The notes beneath the pieces were generated by a model. The model was not told the DNA's origin. It did no database searches and was given only the letters and a program-made list of their open reading frames with translations. Shown piece after piece: positions 53,043 to 61,762 of a stretch of DNA of 64,000 bases. Source of the stretch: Chryseobacterium antibioticum (lineage in GTDB: Bacteria; Bacteroidota; Bacteroidia; Flavobacteriales; Weeksellaceae); NCBI RefSeq assembly GCF_012927325.1, contig NZ_JABBGI010000006.1:1-64000 (forward strand), given 5' to 3'. Every line of letters starts with the position of its first letter. Within the stretch, counting starts at the first letter, position 1. Position numbers and translations under genes: made by a program.

Positions 53043-54185
53043 TTAATTTTTCTGAAGTATTTTTTTCCATTCCTGTGCTATTTTTTCCTTCTTCCACTTG
53101 CGCGATTCTTCATAAGAAGATTTCATCAGTGCATCTAATGCTCCCTTATTATTCGTTAGCGTTTGAAGCTCCTGTATAAATTTATTTTTATCATGGACAG
53201 GAATGAGAAACCCATTACCTTCATTAATAATATCGGAAGGACCGTAATTACAGTCATAGGCAACCAGGGCATTGGAAAAGAACATAGCCTGTATCAATAT
53301 GGTAGGTAATGCTTCAACAGTAGAGGTGAGGCAGTTGATTTTTGAGGAAATAAGAAGCTGATAGACTTCTTCCATGCTCCTGCTTCCTAAAAGTTCAATT
53401 TTAGAAGTTAGGTTTTTATCAATAACTTCCTGCTGGATACGTTTTTCTTCTCTGCCACTGCCTATAATCACGACTTTCCAATCTTTAGGCAAATTAACTT
53501 GAGAAATAATATCAATGAACTCACTGATATTCTTTTCAGGATCAAGCCTTGCAACCACAGAAATGATATTCTTCTTTTGGTCCGGTTCAATATACTTTTG
53601 ATTGTCAATCTCATTGTCCATGAGATTATAAATGGTGAGGGAATTTTTATTAAGTTCCTTATAATGTTTCTCACCGGGAATATTGGTACTTACAATGGTT
53701 CTTAAATTTTTATAGTAACGTCTTAAGCCTTTGTTCCAAAACAAACCTCCGGATTTATAGCTCATATGTTCCCAGGCAATGGTTTTTTTGCTAACTTCCT
53801 TGTCTAAAGAAAGCATGGAAGAAAGTTTATACCAACAGGAAACAATCGTTTCATAATTCTGATGATTCTCTTGTATCCATTTTTTTAAGACCTTGTAAGA
53901 TCCCAGATCATAGAAGTAGGAATAAATATTGTATACTTTGGGAACAAATTTAAATTTTTCTAGAATGTATTTCCCTCCTTTACTGGATGGATGGGCAAAC
54001 GAATCAATGTAATGCTTCTTTACTTTTGGGTTAATATGATAAAAATCTTTATGGGGAGCCATTAAGAATAGAATTTCAACATCATATCCGCTGTCTGCTA
54101 ATTCTGAAGTTAAGTTGGCGAGAACTTTTGAAATACCATTGGCCTTTATATTCTGGTAGTATATAAACAGGATCTTTTTGTTCAT
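53043..54185 (-). CDS. Family 4-like glycosyltransferase with EX7Q variant
   Basis: This 380-residue GT-B glycosyltransferase has an acceptor-side N-terminus ANGISKVLANLTSELADSGY and a donor-side ISVVARLDPEKNISEFIDII. The motif where GT4 enzymes carry EX7E reads EALPTILIQ, so the second Glu is Gln. That could reduce or alter activity, or mark a distinct subfamily. The gene is first on its strand, opposite the ACP gene. TACTTTTG at 54236-54229 is a likely promoter element. Confidence 0.85.
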   Translation of the reverse strand: MNKKILFIYYQNIKANGISKVLANLTSELADSGYDVEILFLMAPHKDFYHINPKVKKHYIDSFAHPSSKGGKYILEKFKFVPKVYNIYSYFYDLGSYKVLKKWIQENHQNYETIVSCWYKLSSMLSLDKEVSKKTIAWEHMSYKSGGLFWNKGLRRYYKNLRTIVSTNIPGEKHYKELNKNSLTIYNLMDNEIDNQKYIEPDQKKNIISVVARLDPEKNISEFIDIISQVNLPKDWKVVIIGSGREEKRIQQEVIDKNLTSKIELLGSRSMEEVYQLLISSKINCLTSTVEALPTILIQAMFFSNALVAYDCNYGPSDIINEGNGFLIPVHDKNKFIQELQTLTNNKGALDALMKSSYEESRKWKKEKIAQEWKKILQKN

Positions 54186-54228
54186 TTGTTTTTTTTGAAT
54201 TGGAATCTCTTAAGGGGAGAGATTTTTA

Positions 54229-54236
54229 CAAAAGTA
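54229..54236 (-). promoter_or_regulatory. TACTTTTG -7 element of the left polysaccharide unit
   Basis: Minus-strand TACTTTTG, 43 bases before the ATG at 54185. Confidence 0.45.
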
Positions 54237-54303
54237 AAAAAAAGAAATTACGTCTAGATCTAAAAAGAAAAGAACTTACAATTGAAAGGAAAAGAATAAT
54301 TAT

Positions 54304-54311
54304 TAAATTTG
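54304..54311 (+). promoter_or_regulatory. TAAATTTG -7 element of the acyl cassette
   Basis: TAAATTTG, 18 bases before the ATG of the ACP gene, divergent from the element at 54229-54236. Confidence 0.5.
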
Positions 54312-54329
54312 TAAAAATTAAAAATTCAA

Positions 54330-54623
54330 ATGGAAAAAAAAGAAGTACAGGACCTTGTAATTGAAACTATTAAAGAATTCGTAGACAATAACGGAATCGA
54401 GACGGAAGAAGTAACGGTTACCCAAAGACTGATCGGAAGAAGTGGAATATTTGATTCTATAGGTCTGGTTAATTTTTTAGTGGATCTTGAAGAAGTGTTG
54501 GAGGAAAAATATGATAGAGTATTCAGTCTTTCCAGCGAAAGAGCAATGTCCAGAAGTACAAGCCCGTTCTCCAATGTTGAAGAGCTAACCAAGTTTATCC
54601 TAGAGCTGGACGATGAAGAATAA
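54330..54623 (+). CDS. Acyl carrier protein
   Basis: This 97-residue four-helix ACP has the phosphopantetheine site Ser43 in GIFDSIGLVNFLVDLEE and an acidic C-terminus (LELDDEE). It is more divergent and slightly longer than the housekeeping fatty-acid AcpP. It overlaps the start of the SDR gene by 11 bases, so the two are translationally coupled. With an SDR, an acyl-activating enzyme and an acyltransferase following, it is the likely carrier on which an acyl group is loaded and modified. Confidence 0.87.
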   Translation: MEKKEVQDLVIETIKEFVDNNGIETEEVTVTQRLIGRSGIFDSIGLVNFLVDLEEVLEEKYDRVFSLSSERAMSRSTSPFSNVEELTKFILELDDEE

Positions 54624-55308
54624 AACAATTTTCATTACCGGAAACCGTAAAGGAATTGGCCTTCATCTGACCCACTATTATTTGGAAAAAGGGTACAATG
54701 TATTGGGATGCAGCAGAAGCGAAAGCGACCTTTCTCACGACAATTACCACCATTTTATCTGTGATGTTACCGATGAAAAAAGTGTGAACAGCGTAGTAAG
54801 AGAAGCAAAAAAGAAGTTTGACGGAATAGATGTCCTTATCAATAACGCAGGTATCGCTTCTATGAATCATTCCCTGCTGACACCCGGCTCTACCGTGAAA
54901 AAAGTTTTTGAAACTAATTTTTTCGGTAGCTTTTTCTTTGCCAAAGAATGTGCAAAAGTCATGAGAAATAAAGGAGGAAGAATTGTCAACTTCTCCACAG
55001 TAGCTGTTCCCCTGAATCTGGAGGGAGAAATGATTTACGCTTCCTCTAAAGCCGCCGTAGAAAAAATGACGAAGATTTTGGCTAAAGAACTTGCCGATTT
55101 TCAGATTACGGTAAATGCTATAGGGCCTACACCAATTTATACAGATCTGATAAAAGTGATTCCAAAAGATAAGCTTCAGCAGCTTCTGGACCAGCAGACG
55201 ATTCACCGTTTAGGAGAATTTGAAGATGTGGAAAACGTGATAGACTTTTTTATATCACCCAAAAGCAACTTTATTACAGGACAGATTATATACTTAGGAG
55301 GATTATGA
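54613..55308 (+). CDS. SDR-family oxidoreductase, FabG-like
   Basis: This 231-residue Rossmann oxidoreductase has TGNRKGIG (9-16), NNAG (77-80), a Ser near 128 and the catalytic YASSK (Tyr142, Lys146). The FabG-like form suggests NAD(P)H reduction of a 3-ketoacyl thioester to a 3-hydroxyacyl thioester, or another keto reduction, on the adjacent ACP. It overlaps the ACP gene by 11 bases and the next gene by 4 bases (ATGA). A stray housekeeping FabG is unlikely given this coupling. Confidence 0.87.
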   Translation: MKNKTIFITGNRKGIGLHLTHYYLEKGYNVLGCSRSESDLSHDNYHHFICDVTDEKSVNSVVREAKKKFDGIDVLINNAGIASMNHSLLTPGSTVKKVFETNFFGSFFFAKECAKVMRNKGGRIVNFSTVAVPLNLEGEMIYASSKAAVEKMTKILAKELADFQITVNAIGPTPIYTDLIKVIPKDKLQQLLDQQTIHRLGEFEDVENVIDFFISPKSNFITGQIIYLGGL

Positions 55309-56636
55309 ATCTAAACCAATTACACCATTATTCCGGATTAAGTATTATAGAAGAAAATAATACCTATACCTATCCCGAACTGGGAGACCAGATTTCAAAG
55401 GTTACTGATGAACTGAAAAACAGTATCATTCCCAATGACGTCGTTTCTGTCCAGTCAGATTACAGCTTTGAAAGTATTTCTATGCTTCTGGCGCTTTCAC
55501 AGTTTCCCTGCATTATCGTTCCCATTGTTCCCACAACGGATACAGAGATTCAAAATAAACAGAAGGCGGCAAAAGTGACGAAAATCATTAGTTTTGAAAA
55601 TAAAAAGACGGTAGTTACCTCCGTTAATGAAGTATTTGACAGGGTTGAACAATATGATGAGATTCTGGATAAGAATCAATCAGGATTGGTGCTGTTTTCG
55701 AGTGGAACTACAGGAGCTCCGAAAGTAATGGTGCATAATTTCAGTGAAATTATCTCAGAATTTAAAGAGCCGAAGAAGCAAAAGAATCTGAATTTTATTC
55801 TTTTCCTGCTTTTTGATCATATCGGAGGAATTAATACATTGCTTGGATGCCTGAACAATGGCTCGCAGATTACTATTCCTGCCAACAGGAACCCTGAATA
55901 TATCATGCAGCTGATTCAGGATAAAAAAATTCAGGTACTGCCTACAAGTCCTACCTTTCTGAATCTGATGCTCATGACGGAAGATTTTGATAAATATGAC
56001 CTTTCAAGCCTTAAAATGATTACTTATGGTACCGAAAGAATGCCTCAGCATTTACTGGATAAACTGAAAAATAAAATACCTTCCACTAAATTTCTACAGA
56101 CCTTCGGAACCAGTGAAACCGGAATTTTAAAGACAGAAAGCAAATCATCTACAAGCCTTTTCTTTAAGATCGTTGATCCTAATTATCAGTTCAAAGTAGT
56201 TGACGAACAGTTGTATTTGCTGTCGAAAAATCAGGTTTCAGGCTATGTGAACCAGGAAAGCAGCCAGTTTACAAAAGAAGGATGGTTTGCCACAGGAGAC
56301 CTTGTTGAGGTGGATGAAGACGGTTACCTAAAAATAGTGGGAAGGATTAATAAAGTCATTAACGTAGGCGGTTTAAAGGTGCTTCCAAAAGAAGTGGAAG
56401 ATGTCATCAATCTCATTCCGGAAGTGATCGATACCACAGTTTTTGCCAAAGACAATGCCATTACAGGTCAGATGGTTTGCGCCAAAGTTGTGATTACCGA
56501 GGGGAATGACGAAAAAGAAATGAAAAAACTCATTTTACAAAAGTGCCGTGAGGAACTGGATAGATATAAGGTGCCGAGTAAACTTATTATTACCCATTCA
56601 TTGGACGTTACGGCCAGATTTAAGAAAGAAATTTAA
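55305..56636 (+). CDS. Acyl-activating (AMP-binding) enzyme
   Basis: This 443-residue member of the ANL superfamily activates a carboxylate as an acyl-adenylate and usually passes it to a thiol. It has the P-loop-like SSGTTGAPK (132-140), FGTSETG (267-273), TGDLVEVDEDG (330-340) with GRINK after it and a C-terminal RFKKEI with the catalytic-Lys position. It is shorter than CoA ligases of about 500-550 residues, as seen in compact enzymes that load stand-alone carrier proteins. It overlaps the SDR gene by 4 bases. Loading of the cassette ACP is the best inference; the acid is unknown. Confidence 0.85.
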   Translation: MNLNQLHHYSGLSIIEENNTYTYPELGDQISKVTDELKNSIIPNDVVSVQSDYSFESISMLLALSQFPCIIVPIVPTTDTEIQNKQKAAKVTKIISFENKKTVVTSVNEVFDRVEQYDEILDKNQSGLVLFSSGTTGAPKVMVHNFSEIISEFKEPKKQKNLNFILFLLFDHIGGINTLLGCLNNGSQITIPANRNPEYIMQLIQDKKIQVLPTSPTFLNLMLMTEDFDKYDLSSLKMITYGTERMPQHLLDKLKNKIPSTKFLQTFGTSETGILKTESKSSTSLFFKIVDPNYQFKVVDEQLYLLSKNQVSGYVNQESSQFTKEGWFATGDLVEVDEDGYLKIVGRINKVINVGGLKVLPKEVEDVINLIPEVIDTTVFAKDNAITGQMVCAKVVITEGNDEKEMKKLILQKCREELDRYKVPSKLIITHSLDVTARFKKEI

Positions 56637-56651
56637 TTATAAAAAAAACAT

Positions 56652-57236
56652 ATGTATATTTTTTATCGCTTAATGCTTTTCTGCTTTACTTTTTGGGAAA
56701 GACTTTACATGAAGATCTACACCAAAGTATGTGTGCTTCAGGGGTTGAAACTCGGGGAAGGTGTTAAGGTTTTTGAAAGAGTTTATTTTGGTTCAGAACC
56801 ATTTCTTATTGAAATAGGAGATAAGACACAGATTGCAGGAGGTACACGTTTTGTGAATCATGGCGGAACAACAATGACCCTGAGACGTCTTGAAGGCTTC
56901 GAAGATGTCAGAATTTTCGGCAGAATAAAAATAGGGAAGAACTGTACCATTGGTTCCAACTGTGTGATTCAGCAGGATGTGGAAATGGGAGACAACTGTA
57001 TCCTGGGTGCAGGATCTGTTCTTACCCATTCAATCCCTGATAATACTGTTTTTACAGGTAATCCGGCGAGATTTATTTGTTCTGTGGAACAATATGCAGA
57101 ATCTGTACTCGATCTGAATACCATGTATCCCCGTGAGTTGGAGCAAAACAGAACAGAGCTTAATCAATGGCTGAAAAAGAATCTGCCCTATGAATTTAAA
57201 AAGGCAAAAGCCTATAAGAAAAGATCTGAATCATAA
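56652..57236 (+). CDS. Hexapeptide-repeat acyltransferase of the acyl cassette
   Basis: This 194-residue left-handed beta-helix protein has IEIGDKTQIAGGTRFVNHGG (active-site His near residue 72), IKIGKNCTIGSNCVIQQDVE and GDNCILGAGSVLTHSI. An N-terminal hydrophobic stretch and a basic Lys-rich C-terminus suggest membrane proximity. It follows the acyl-activating enzyme by 15 bases and ends the plus-strand cassette, so it may move the acyl group from ACP to a sugar. CoA donors remain possible. Confidence 0.8.
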   Translation: MYIFYRLMLFCFTFWERLYMKIYTKVCVLQGLKLGEGVKVFERVYFGSEPFLIEIGDKTQIAGGTRFVNHGGTTMTLRRLEGFEDVRIFGRIKIGKNCTIGSNCVIQQDVEMGDNCILGAGSVLTHSIPDNTVFTGNPARFICSVEQYAESVLDLNTMYPRELEQNRTELNQWLKKNLPYEFKKAKAYKKRSES

Positions 57237-57300
57237 AAATGCATTCCACAGGAATCATTATATCTAATCTTTTTGGGGAAATTTAATCTCCTACATAAAT

Positions 57301-57333
57301 AAAAGGTGGCTGCGGTTCTCGAAGCCACCTTTT
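57301..57333 (+). terminator. Terminator of the acyl cassette
   Basis: AAAAGGTGGC / GCCACCTTTT perfect stem followed by TATTTTTA. It converges on the minus-strand gene ending at 57359. Confidence 0.87.
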
Positions 57334-57339
57334 ATTTTT

Positions 57340-57357
57340 AGTGATCAGCTGATCACT
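57340..57357 (-). terminator. Palindrome at the end of the 57359 gene
   Basis: AGTGATCAG / CTGATCACT, a perfect 18-base palindrome immediately after the minus-strand stop. It may act as a terminator together with the adjacent stem. Confidence 0.5.
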
Positions 57358-57358
57358 T

Positions 57359-58504
57359 TTATTTTTTTAACACCTCAATAATCTGATTGTATATCTTTTG
57401 ATTATTAAATCTTTGGGAAGCTGTTTTATTGTTGAGTTTGATGGTTTCTACCCACTCCTTATCCGTTAAAAATCTTTCCATACCCTCAGCCAGTTTCGTT
57501 GCATCATATTCTACAATCGTTCCGTTGATGCCATCATCCATCATTTCTTTTACTCCGCCGGCGTTGGTTGCTACAACCGGCTTCTCTAAAATCAATGCTT
57601 CTCCGATCACCAAAGGGTAGGCTTCCGATTTGGAAGGCAGTACATAAAAATCAGCCTTGTTTAAATAAGGGTAAGGATTGATCACCGGATCTTTAATGAT
57701 AAAAGAATCCTCAATGCTGTACTCTTTGATTAAATTCAACAATTCCTCTTTATCCTGTCCATTTCCAAAAAGCCAGATTTTATGATGTAAACCTTTGTTG
57801 ATTAGTATTTTATGGGCTTCAACTAAAATTTTGTTTCCTTTTCTTGGAATAAGCCTTCCTAATGAAATAAAAACAGGCAGATCTGTCTTAAAATCTACCT
57901 CAAATTCGCGAGCCTTTTCCTTAATGACCTCGTGTTCAAACGGATTATAAATGACAAGCCCTTTCGGGATCTCTTCATGATACACTTCTTTTATGATGTT
58001 TCTGGTTTGTTGCGAGACAAAAACCGCAGTATCCATCTGCTTAAGCTGTCTTATAATAGTAAGCTTATCCGCCTCAGTGGCTGCGGCATCCCTTATATCT
58101 GCATGGAACCATCCTATTTTTTTTGATTTTTTAAAAGGACTTTTCAGTAACGCCTCAAATTCTGAAGATGTAAAAGCTATTTCCACATCCGGCTGAAACT
58201 GTATCAGTTTTTGGATGAGTTGAGGAAACCTGTGATAAATTTCCAATCTGACTCTTCTTGAAGCCAGTTGTAATTTGTGCATCAATGGGTTATTTGAAAA
58301 CTGTTCTTTTCCTTCAGCCAAATGAAAAACCTTAACGTTTTTAGGGATTAATGGAAGCATTTCACCCTGCCTTAAATTGAGGAGTAGGGTAACTTCAAAC
58401 CGATCTGCAGGAATGTTTTTCATAATGTCACATAAAACCTTTTGTACACCACCAGTTTCCATAGACCGTAATCTGAATAATACTTTAGTTTTAGATGTTT
58501 TCAT
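57359..58504 (-). CDS. Family 4 glycosyltransferase
   Basis: This 381-residue GT-B enzyme has an N-terminal METGGVQKVLCDIMKNI motif, a donor-binding FISLGRLIPRKGNKILVEAH segment and EX7E in SEAYPLVIGEALILEKPV. Its layout closely parallels the protein at 51803, so both may act on similar donors at different steps. It is the last gene of the minus-strand block that begins with the acyltransferase at 60838. Confidence 0.9.
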   Translation of the reverse strand: MKTSKTKVLFRLRSMETGGVQKVLCDIMKNIPADRFEVTLLLNLRQGEMLPLIPKNVKVFHLAEGKEQFSNNPLMHKLQLASRRVRLEIYHRFPQLIQKLIQFQPDVEIAFTSSEFEALLKSPFKKSKKIGWFHADIRDAAATEADKLTIIRQLKQMDTAVFVSQQTRNIIKEVYHEEIPKGLVIYNPFEHEVIKEKAREFEVDFKTDLPVFISLGRLIPRKGNKILVEAHKILINKGLHHKIWLFGNGQDKEELLNLIKEYSIEDSFIIKDPVINPYPYLNKADFYVLPSKSEAYPLVIGEALILEKPVVATNAGGVKEMMDDGINGTIVEYDATKLAEGMERFLTDKEWVETIKLNNKTASQRFNNQKIYNQIIEVLKK

Positions 58505-58550
58505 GTGTGAATTAAATTTGATTTTATAGATCTTAATAATACTCTTATTT

Positions 58551-59426
58551 TTAACAGAAGAGCATTTCAGTATTATTTTCCTTCAGACAAAAGAGTAAAT
58601 ATTTCCCTCCCAAAAAAAAATTAAATATTTTTCTTATTAATTTTGAAATTAAGGTACTTTCTTTTTCGAAGATAAAATTGGGAAGGCTTTCGATATGATC
58701 TATATCCTTATTGTAAAGTTTTTGAATATTCCTCCTTTTAAGAGTGTTGTATAATACAAGATGCCAGTTTTTATATAATTTTTCTTTTTTTGTTTTGTTT
58801 TGGGAAACTCCACCGTCATGAATTCTGTATAAATAAAGTTTTTTTGGGATGAAAGCTAAATTCCCTTTTTCATATAATTTAAGGTACAAATCCTGATCCA
58901 CAGATGACGTTAGAGTTTCGTCTATTTTTTCAGTTCTTTCATACGTTTCTTTTCTGAAAGTGAAAAAATGGGCAACTTCAAATTGCATATTGAAAAATTT
59001 TTTTTCCCCGTTTTTTATTTTTTTAGAATTTGGAAATATTTTATCAATGATCAGATTTTTGTCACTGATATAAAACTGTGAATAAGTGGCTACGGTATTT
59101 TTATTGTTATAAAGCTTTATACTTTCTTCCAGCGCATCGGATGTTAACGCGTCATCGGGGTCTACAAAGCCACAGATGTCCCCCGTTGCATATTCCATAC
59201 ATTTTTTCTTGGTGTATCCTACACCTCTGTTTGTTTCATTTTCATAAAGGAAAAACCGTTTGTCATTTAAAATTAATTCTTTCAGAGCCTTTTTTTCCGA
59301 CGCTGTTGAAAAATCATCTACAATGATTACTTCCCAGTTTGTGAAAGTCTGTTTAAGGATACTTTCAAAACAGTCTGTGAAAAAAGACGCATTATTATAG
59401 TGGGCTATTAAAATAGAAAACTTCAT
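58551..59426 (-). CDS. Family 2 glycosyltransferase (tandem copy 1)
   Basis: This 291-residue GT-A inverting glycosyltransferase opens with FSILIAHYNNASFFTDCFES and has the VIIVDDFSTASEK nucleotide-binding loop, the metal-binding DPDDAL (FVDPDD near residue 90) and an acceptor-side SVDQDLYLKLYEKG (the usual ED motif is D). It is adjacent to a close paralogue at 59441. Confidence 0.9.
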   Translation of the reverse strand: MKFSILIAHYNNASFFTDCFESILKQTFTNWEVIIVDDFSTASEKKALKELILNDKRFFLYENETNRGVGYTKKKCMEYATGDICGFVDPDDALTSDALEESIKLYNNKNTVATYSQFYISDKNLIIDKIFPNSKKIKNGEKKFFNMQFEVAHFFTFRKETYERTEKIDETLTSSVDQDLYLKLYEKGNLAFIPKKLYLYRIHDGGVSQNKTKKEKLYKNWHLVLYNTLKRRNIQKLYNKDIDHIESLPNFIFEKESTLISKLIRKIFNFFLGGKYLLFCLKENNTEMLFC

Positions 59427-59440
59427 TTTGCTTAAAAAAA

Positions 59441-60289
59441 TTATATTTTTTGCATTAAAACTCTCTGTAAGGTAATAAAAATCTTCCTTTTTATCTTGTA
59501 TCCAAGTGAGCTTTGGTATGTTAAAAGATTGAAAATTTCGTGTTGTCCACCATAAATTTCCGGAACTTTCATTCCATTAATGCTTTTGATGTTTCTTCTT
59601 TTCATGGCATTAAAAATCACCTGCGCAAAGTATTCATAGGATTTGGATTTATTCTCATTCTGGGATATTCCTCCCATGTGTGTCCTGTAAAGATAATTGG
59701 TTTCGTTAATGAAGTAAACATTCCCTTTTTCATACATTTTTAAATACAGATCCTGGTCTTCTGCGATTTTCAGATCAGGATTCATCTTCTCCGTCTGTTC
59801 ATAAATATCCTTTCTGAACGTTACAAAATGAGCGATCTGAATGGGATAATTAAAAAAATAGGGGTCTTTATTCTGAACCTGCTTGGCAGATTTAAAAGGC
59901 ATGATAGGTTTTAGATTTTTATCACAGCTCATGAATCTTGAATAAGTCAACACCACATTCTGTTTTAGGGTAAATACACTGACCGCTTTTTCAATAGCGC
60001 CAGGAAGAATAGCATCATCCGGATCTACAAAACCGCAAATATCACCCGTAGCAAGTTCAATGAGCTTACTTTTGGTAATACCAACGCCACAGTTTTTTTC
60101 ATTTTCGAAAAATTTAAAGCGTTTGTCTTCTGCAATGATGGCTTTGATCTGTTCTTTTTCTTCTTCAGACGAGGCATCATCAAGAATCACAGCTTCCCAA
60201 TTTTTGTAGGTCTGCGAAAGTAGTGATCTGTAGCAGTCTCTGAACAGGGCAGCATTGTTATAGTGGGCTATAAGTATGGAAAATGTCAT
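59441..60289 (-). CDS. Family 2 glycosyltransferase (tandem copy 2)
   Basis: This 282-residue GT-A enzyme has FSILIAHYNNAALFRDCYRS, VILDDASSEEEK, GFVDPDDAILPG and IAEDQDLYLKMYEKG, where the ED catalytic-base motif is intact. It shares most landmarks with the 58551 protein, so a local duplication followed by divergence is likely. It lies 14 bases upstream of copy 1 and 6 bases downstream of the acyltransferase gene. Confidence 0.9.
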   Translation of the reverse strand: MTFSILIAHYNNAALFRDCYRSLLSQTYKNWEAVILDDASSEEEKEQIKAIIAEDKRFKFFENEKNCGVGITKSKLIELATGDICGFVDPDDAILPGAIEKAVSVFTLKQNVVLTYSRFMSCDKNLKPIMPFKSAKQVQNKDPYFFNYPIQIAHFVTFRKDIYEQTEKMNPDLKIAEDQDLYLKMYEKGNVYFINETNYLYRTHMGGISQNENKSKSYEYFAQVIFNAMKRRNIKSINGMKVPEIYGGQHEIFNLLTYQSSLGYKIKRKIFITLQRVLMQKI

Positions 60290-60295
60290 CTGAAT

Positions 60296-60838
60296 TTAAA
60301 GAGAATTGAATGTTAAGTCCTGTTTATTAATTACTTGTGTATTGGCAGGAATATCTTTATATATGGTACAACCTGCACCAATGATGCAGTTGTCTCCAAT
60401 TGTGACACCTTTCAGTACCGTCACATTGCTTCCCAACCAGCAGTTATTGCCTATTTTGATAGGAGCTTTTGTAAATTTTGACGGATGAAGCTTGAAGGCA
60501 GGAGAAGTGTCATAAGTATGGTTATGATCATAAAGTTTGACATTTTCCCCAAATAAAGTGTTATTCCCGATTGAGATATGTTCAAGACAGTTGATCGAGC
60601 AGAAGTTGTTCATGAAAAAATGATCACCGATCTCTAAGCTGGCATCTTTCACGACCAGAATACAGGTATAGTTTCTTAATTCTACAGCCTTTCCGATACT
60701 TAATTTTTTTATATCTTTATCTACAACAAAACGGTTGCCTACGCCCATTCTGATATGATTAAAAAACACTTTAGGGTTTCTTTTTAGGGTAGAAAGCTGC
60801 TGTCTTCTGTAGAATTTTTCGAAAAGATTATAGAACAT
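60296..60838 (-). CDS. Hexapeptide-repeat acetyltransferase, WcaF/NodL-like
   Basis: This 180-residue beta-helix protein has GDHFFMNNFCSINCLEHISI, the LYDHNHTYDTS loop with the active-site His, and IGNNCWLGSNVTVLKGVTIG then DNCIIGAGCTIYKDI. Such enzymes O-acetylate sugars with acetyl-CoA. It is the first gene of the minus-strand glycosyltransferase block. It has a TATATTTG element at 60885-60878. Confidence 0.87.
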   Translation of the reverse strand: MFYNLFEKFYRRQQLSTLKRNPKVFFNHIRMGVGNRFVVDKDIKKLSIGKAVELRNYTCILVVKDASLEIGDHFFMNNFCSINCLEHISIGNNTLFGENVKLYDHNHTYDTSPAFKLHPSKFTKAPIKIGNNCWLGSNVTVLKGVTIGDNCIIGAGCTIYKDIPANTQVINKQDLTFNSL

Positions 60839-60877
60839 ATCGGGGCTTTTATTTTTTTCATTTTCATTTGAGTCTCA

Positions 60878-60885
60878 CAAATATA
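60878..60885 (-). promoter_or_regulatory. TATATTTG -7 element of the acyltransferase-glycosyltransferase block
   Basis: Minus-strand TATATTTG, 39 bases before the ATG at 60838; divergent partner of the element at 60918. Confidence 0.5.
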
Positions 60886-60917
60886 ATCTGTTTTTAGATA
60901 AATGAGAAAAAAATATT

Positions 60918-60925
60918 TATTTTTG
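60918..60925 (+). promoter_or_regulatory. TATTTTTG -7 element of the methyltransferase gene
   Basis: Plus-strand TATTTTTG, 19 bases before the GTG at 60945. Confidence 0.5.
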
Positions 60926-60944
60926 CGATATTAAATATAACACA

Positions 60945-61715
60945 GTGAGTGAAATAACAAGGGTTCTCAAAACTTTTATCGGGTATCTTAAAAGACCCGA
61001 TCTTTATCCGGAGCTTGGCCGGAAAATTATCAAAAATACAGTCAATAGAGGTAATGCTTTCAAAGGCAAGGAAAAAACAAATTCCTGGGCGGCCGGAAGA
61101 GCGGTCTCTCAAAAAGAAGCTGTTTCAAAGCTGTTTGCTGTTGAAATAGATGCTTTCCGTAGCGATTATGCAGATGTTTTACATACAGCAGCACAAAAGG
61201 AAAAAGCATGTCCTGTGAAAATGGGCGGTCCCGGAGCTTTGGAATTGCTGTACTATGCATGTGAATTTGCCGGTGCAAAGCATGTCGTAGAAACAGGGGT
61301 GGCATATGGATGGTCATCACTGGCTTCGCTTCTTTCTTTGAGGAAAAGAGATGGTGTGCTTTACAGTTCAGATATGCCTTATCTGGCACAGGATGGTGAT
61401 CAGTACGTAGGTTACGTGGTACCGGAAAACCTTAAAAAAAGCTGGAAACTATTCCGCTTTGCTGATAAAGAATCGTTGCCAAAAATTTTTGCTGACAATG
61501 CAGTTTTTGATGTTCTTCATTATGATTCGGATAAGAGTTATAACGGAAGAATGTGGGCATATGATGAGCTATACAAACATTTGAAAAAGGGAGGCGTTTT
61601 TATCAGTGATGATATAGGCGACAATTCTGCTTACCAGGATTTCTGTGAAAAAAATGACATAGAAACCACGGTAGTAGAGTATGAAGGAAAATACATCGGT
61701 GTTTTTGTCAAGTAG
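60945..61715 (+). CDS. Class I SAM-dependent methyltransferase
   Basis: This 256-residue protein starts at GTG (MSEITRVLKTF). The SAM-binding motif is VVETGVAYGWSSLASLL with a following acidic DMPY, and DVLHYDSDKSYNGRMWAYDE then GGVFISDDIGDN match the Methyltransf_24 / CmcI-like type, in which the DD pair binds a metal for O-methylation. Its position between glycan genes suggests sugar methylation. The substrate is unknown. Confidence 0.82.
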   Translation: MSEITRVLKTFIGYLKRPDLYPELGRKIIKNTVNRGNAFKGKEKTNSWAAGRAVSQKEAVSKLFAVEIDAFRSDYADVLHTAAQKEKACPVKMGGPGALELLYYACEFAGAKHVVETGVAYGWSSLASLLSLRKRDGVLYSSDMPYLAQDGDQYVGYVVPENLKKSWKLFRFADKESLPKIFADNAVFDVLHYDSDKSYNGRMWAYDELYKHLKKGGVFISDDIGDNSAYQDFCEKNDIETTVVEYEGKYIGVFVK

Positions 61716-61762
61716 TTTATCTGTAACTAAAACTATATAAGGCTGTTGAACAGTTTTCATGA

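Noticed and set aside
54595..55206. 203-residue frame antisense to the SDR gene
   Set aside because: Shadow of a well-supported gene with intact SDR motifs.
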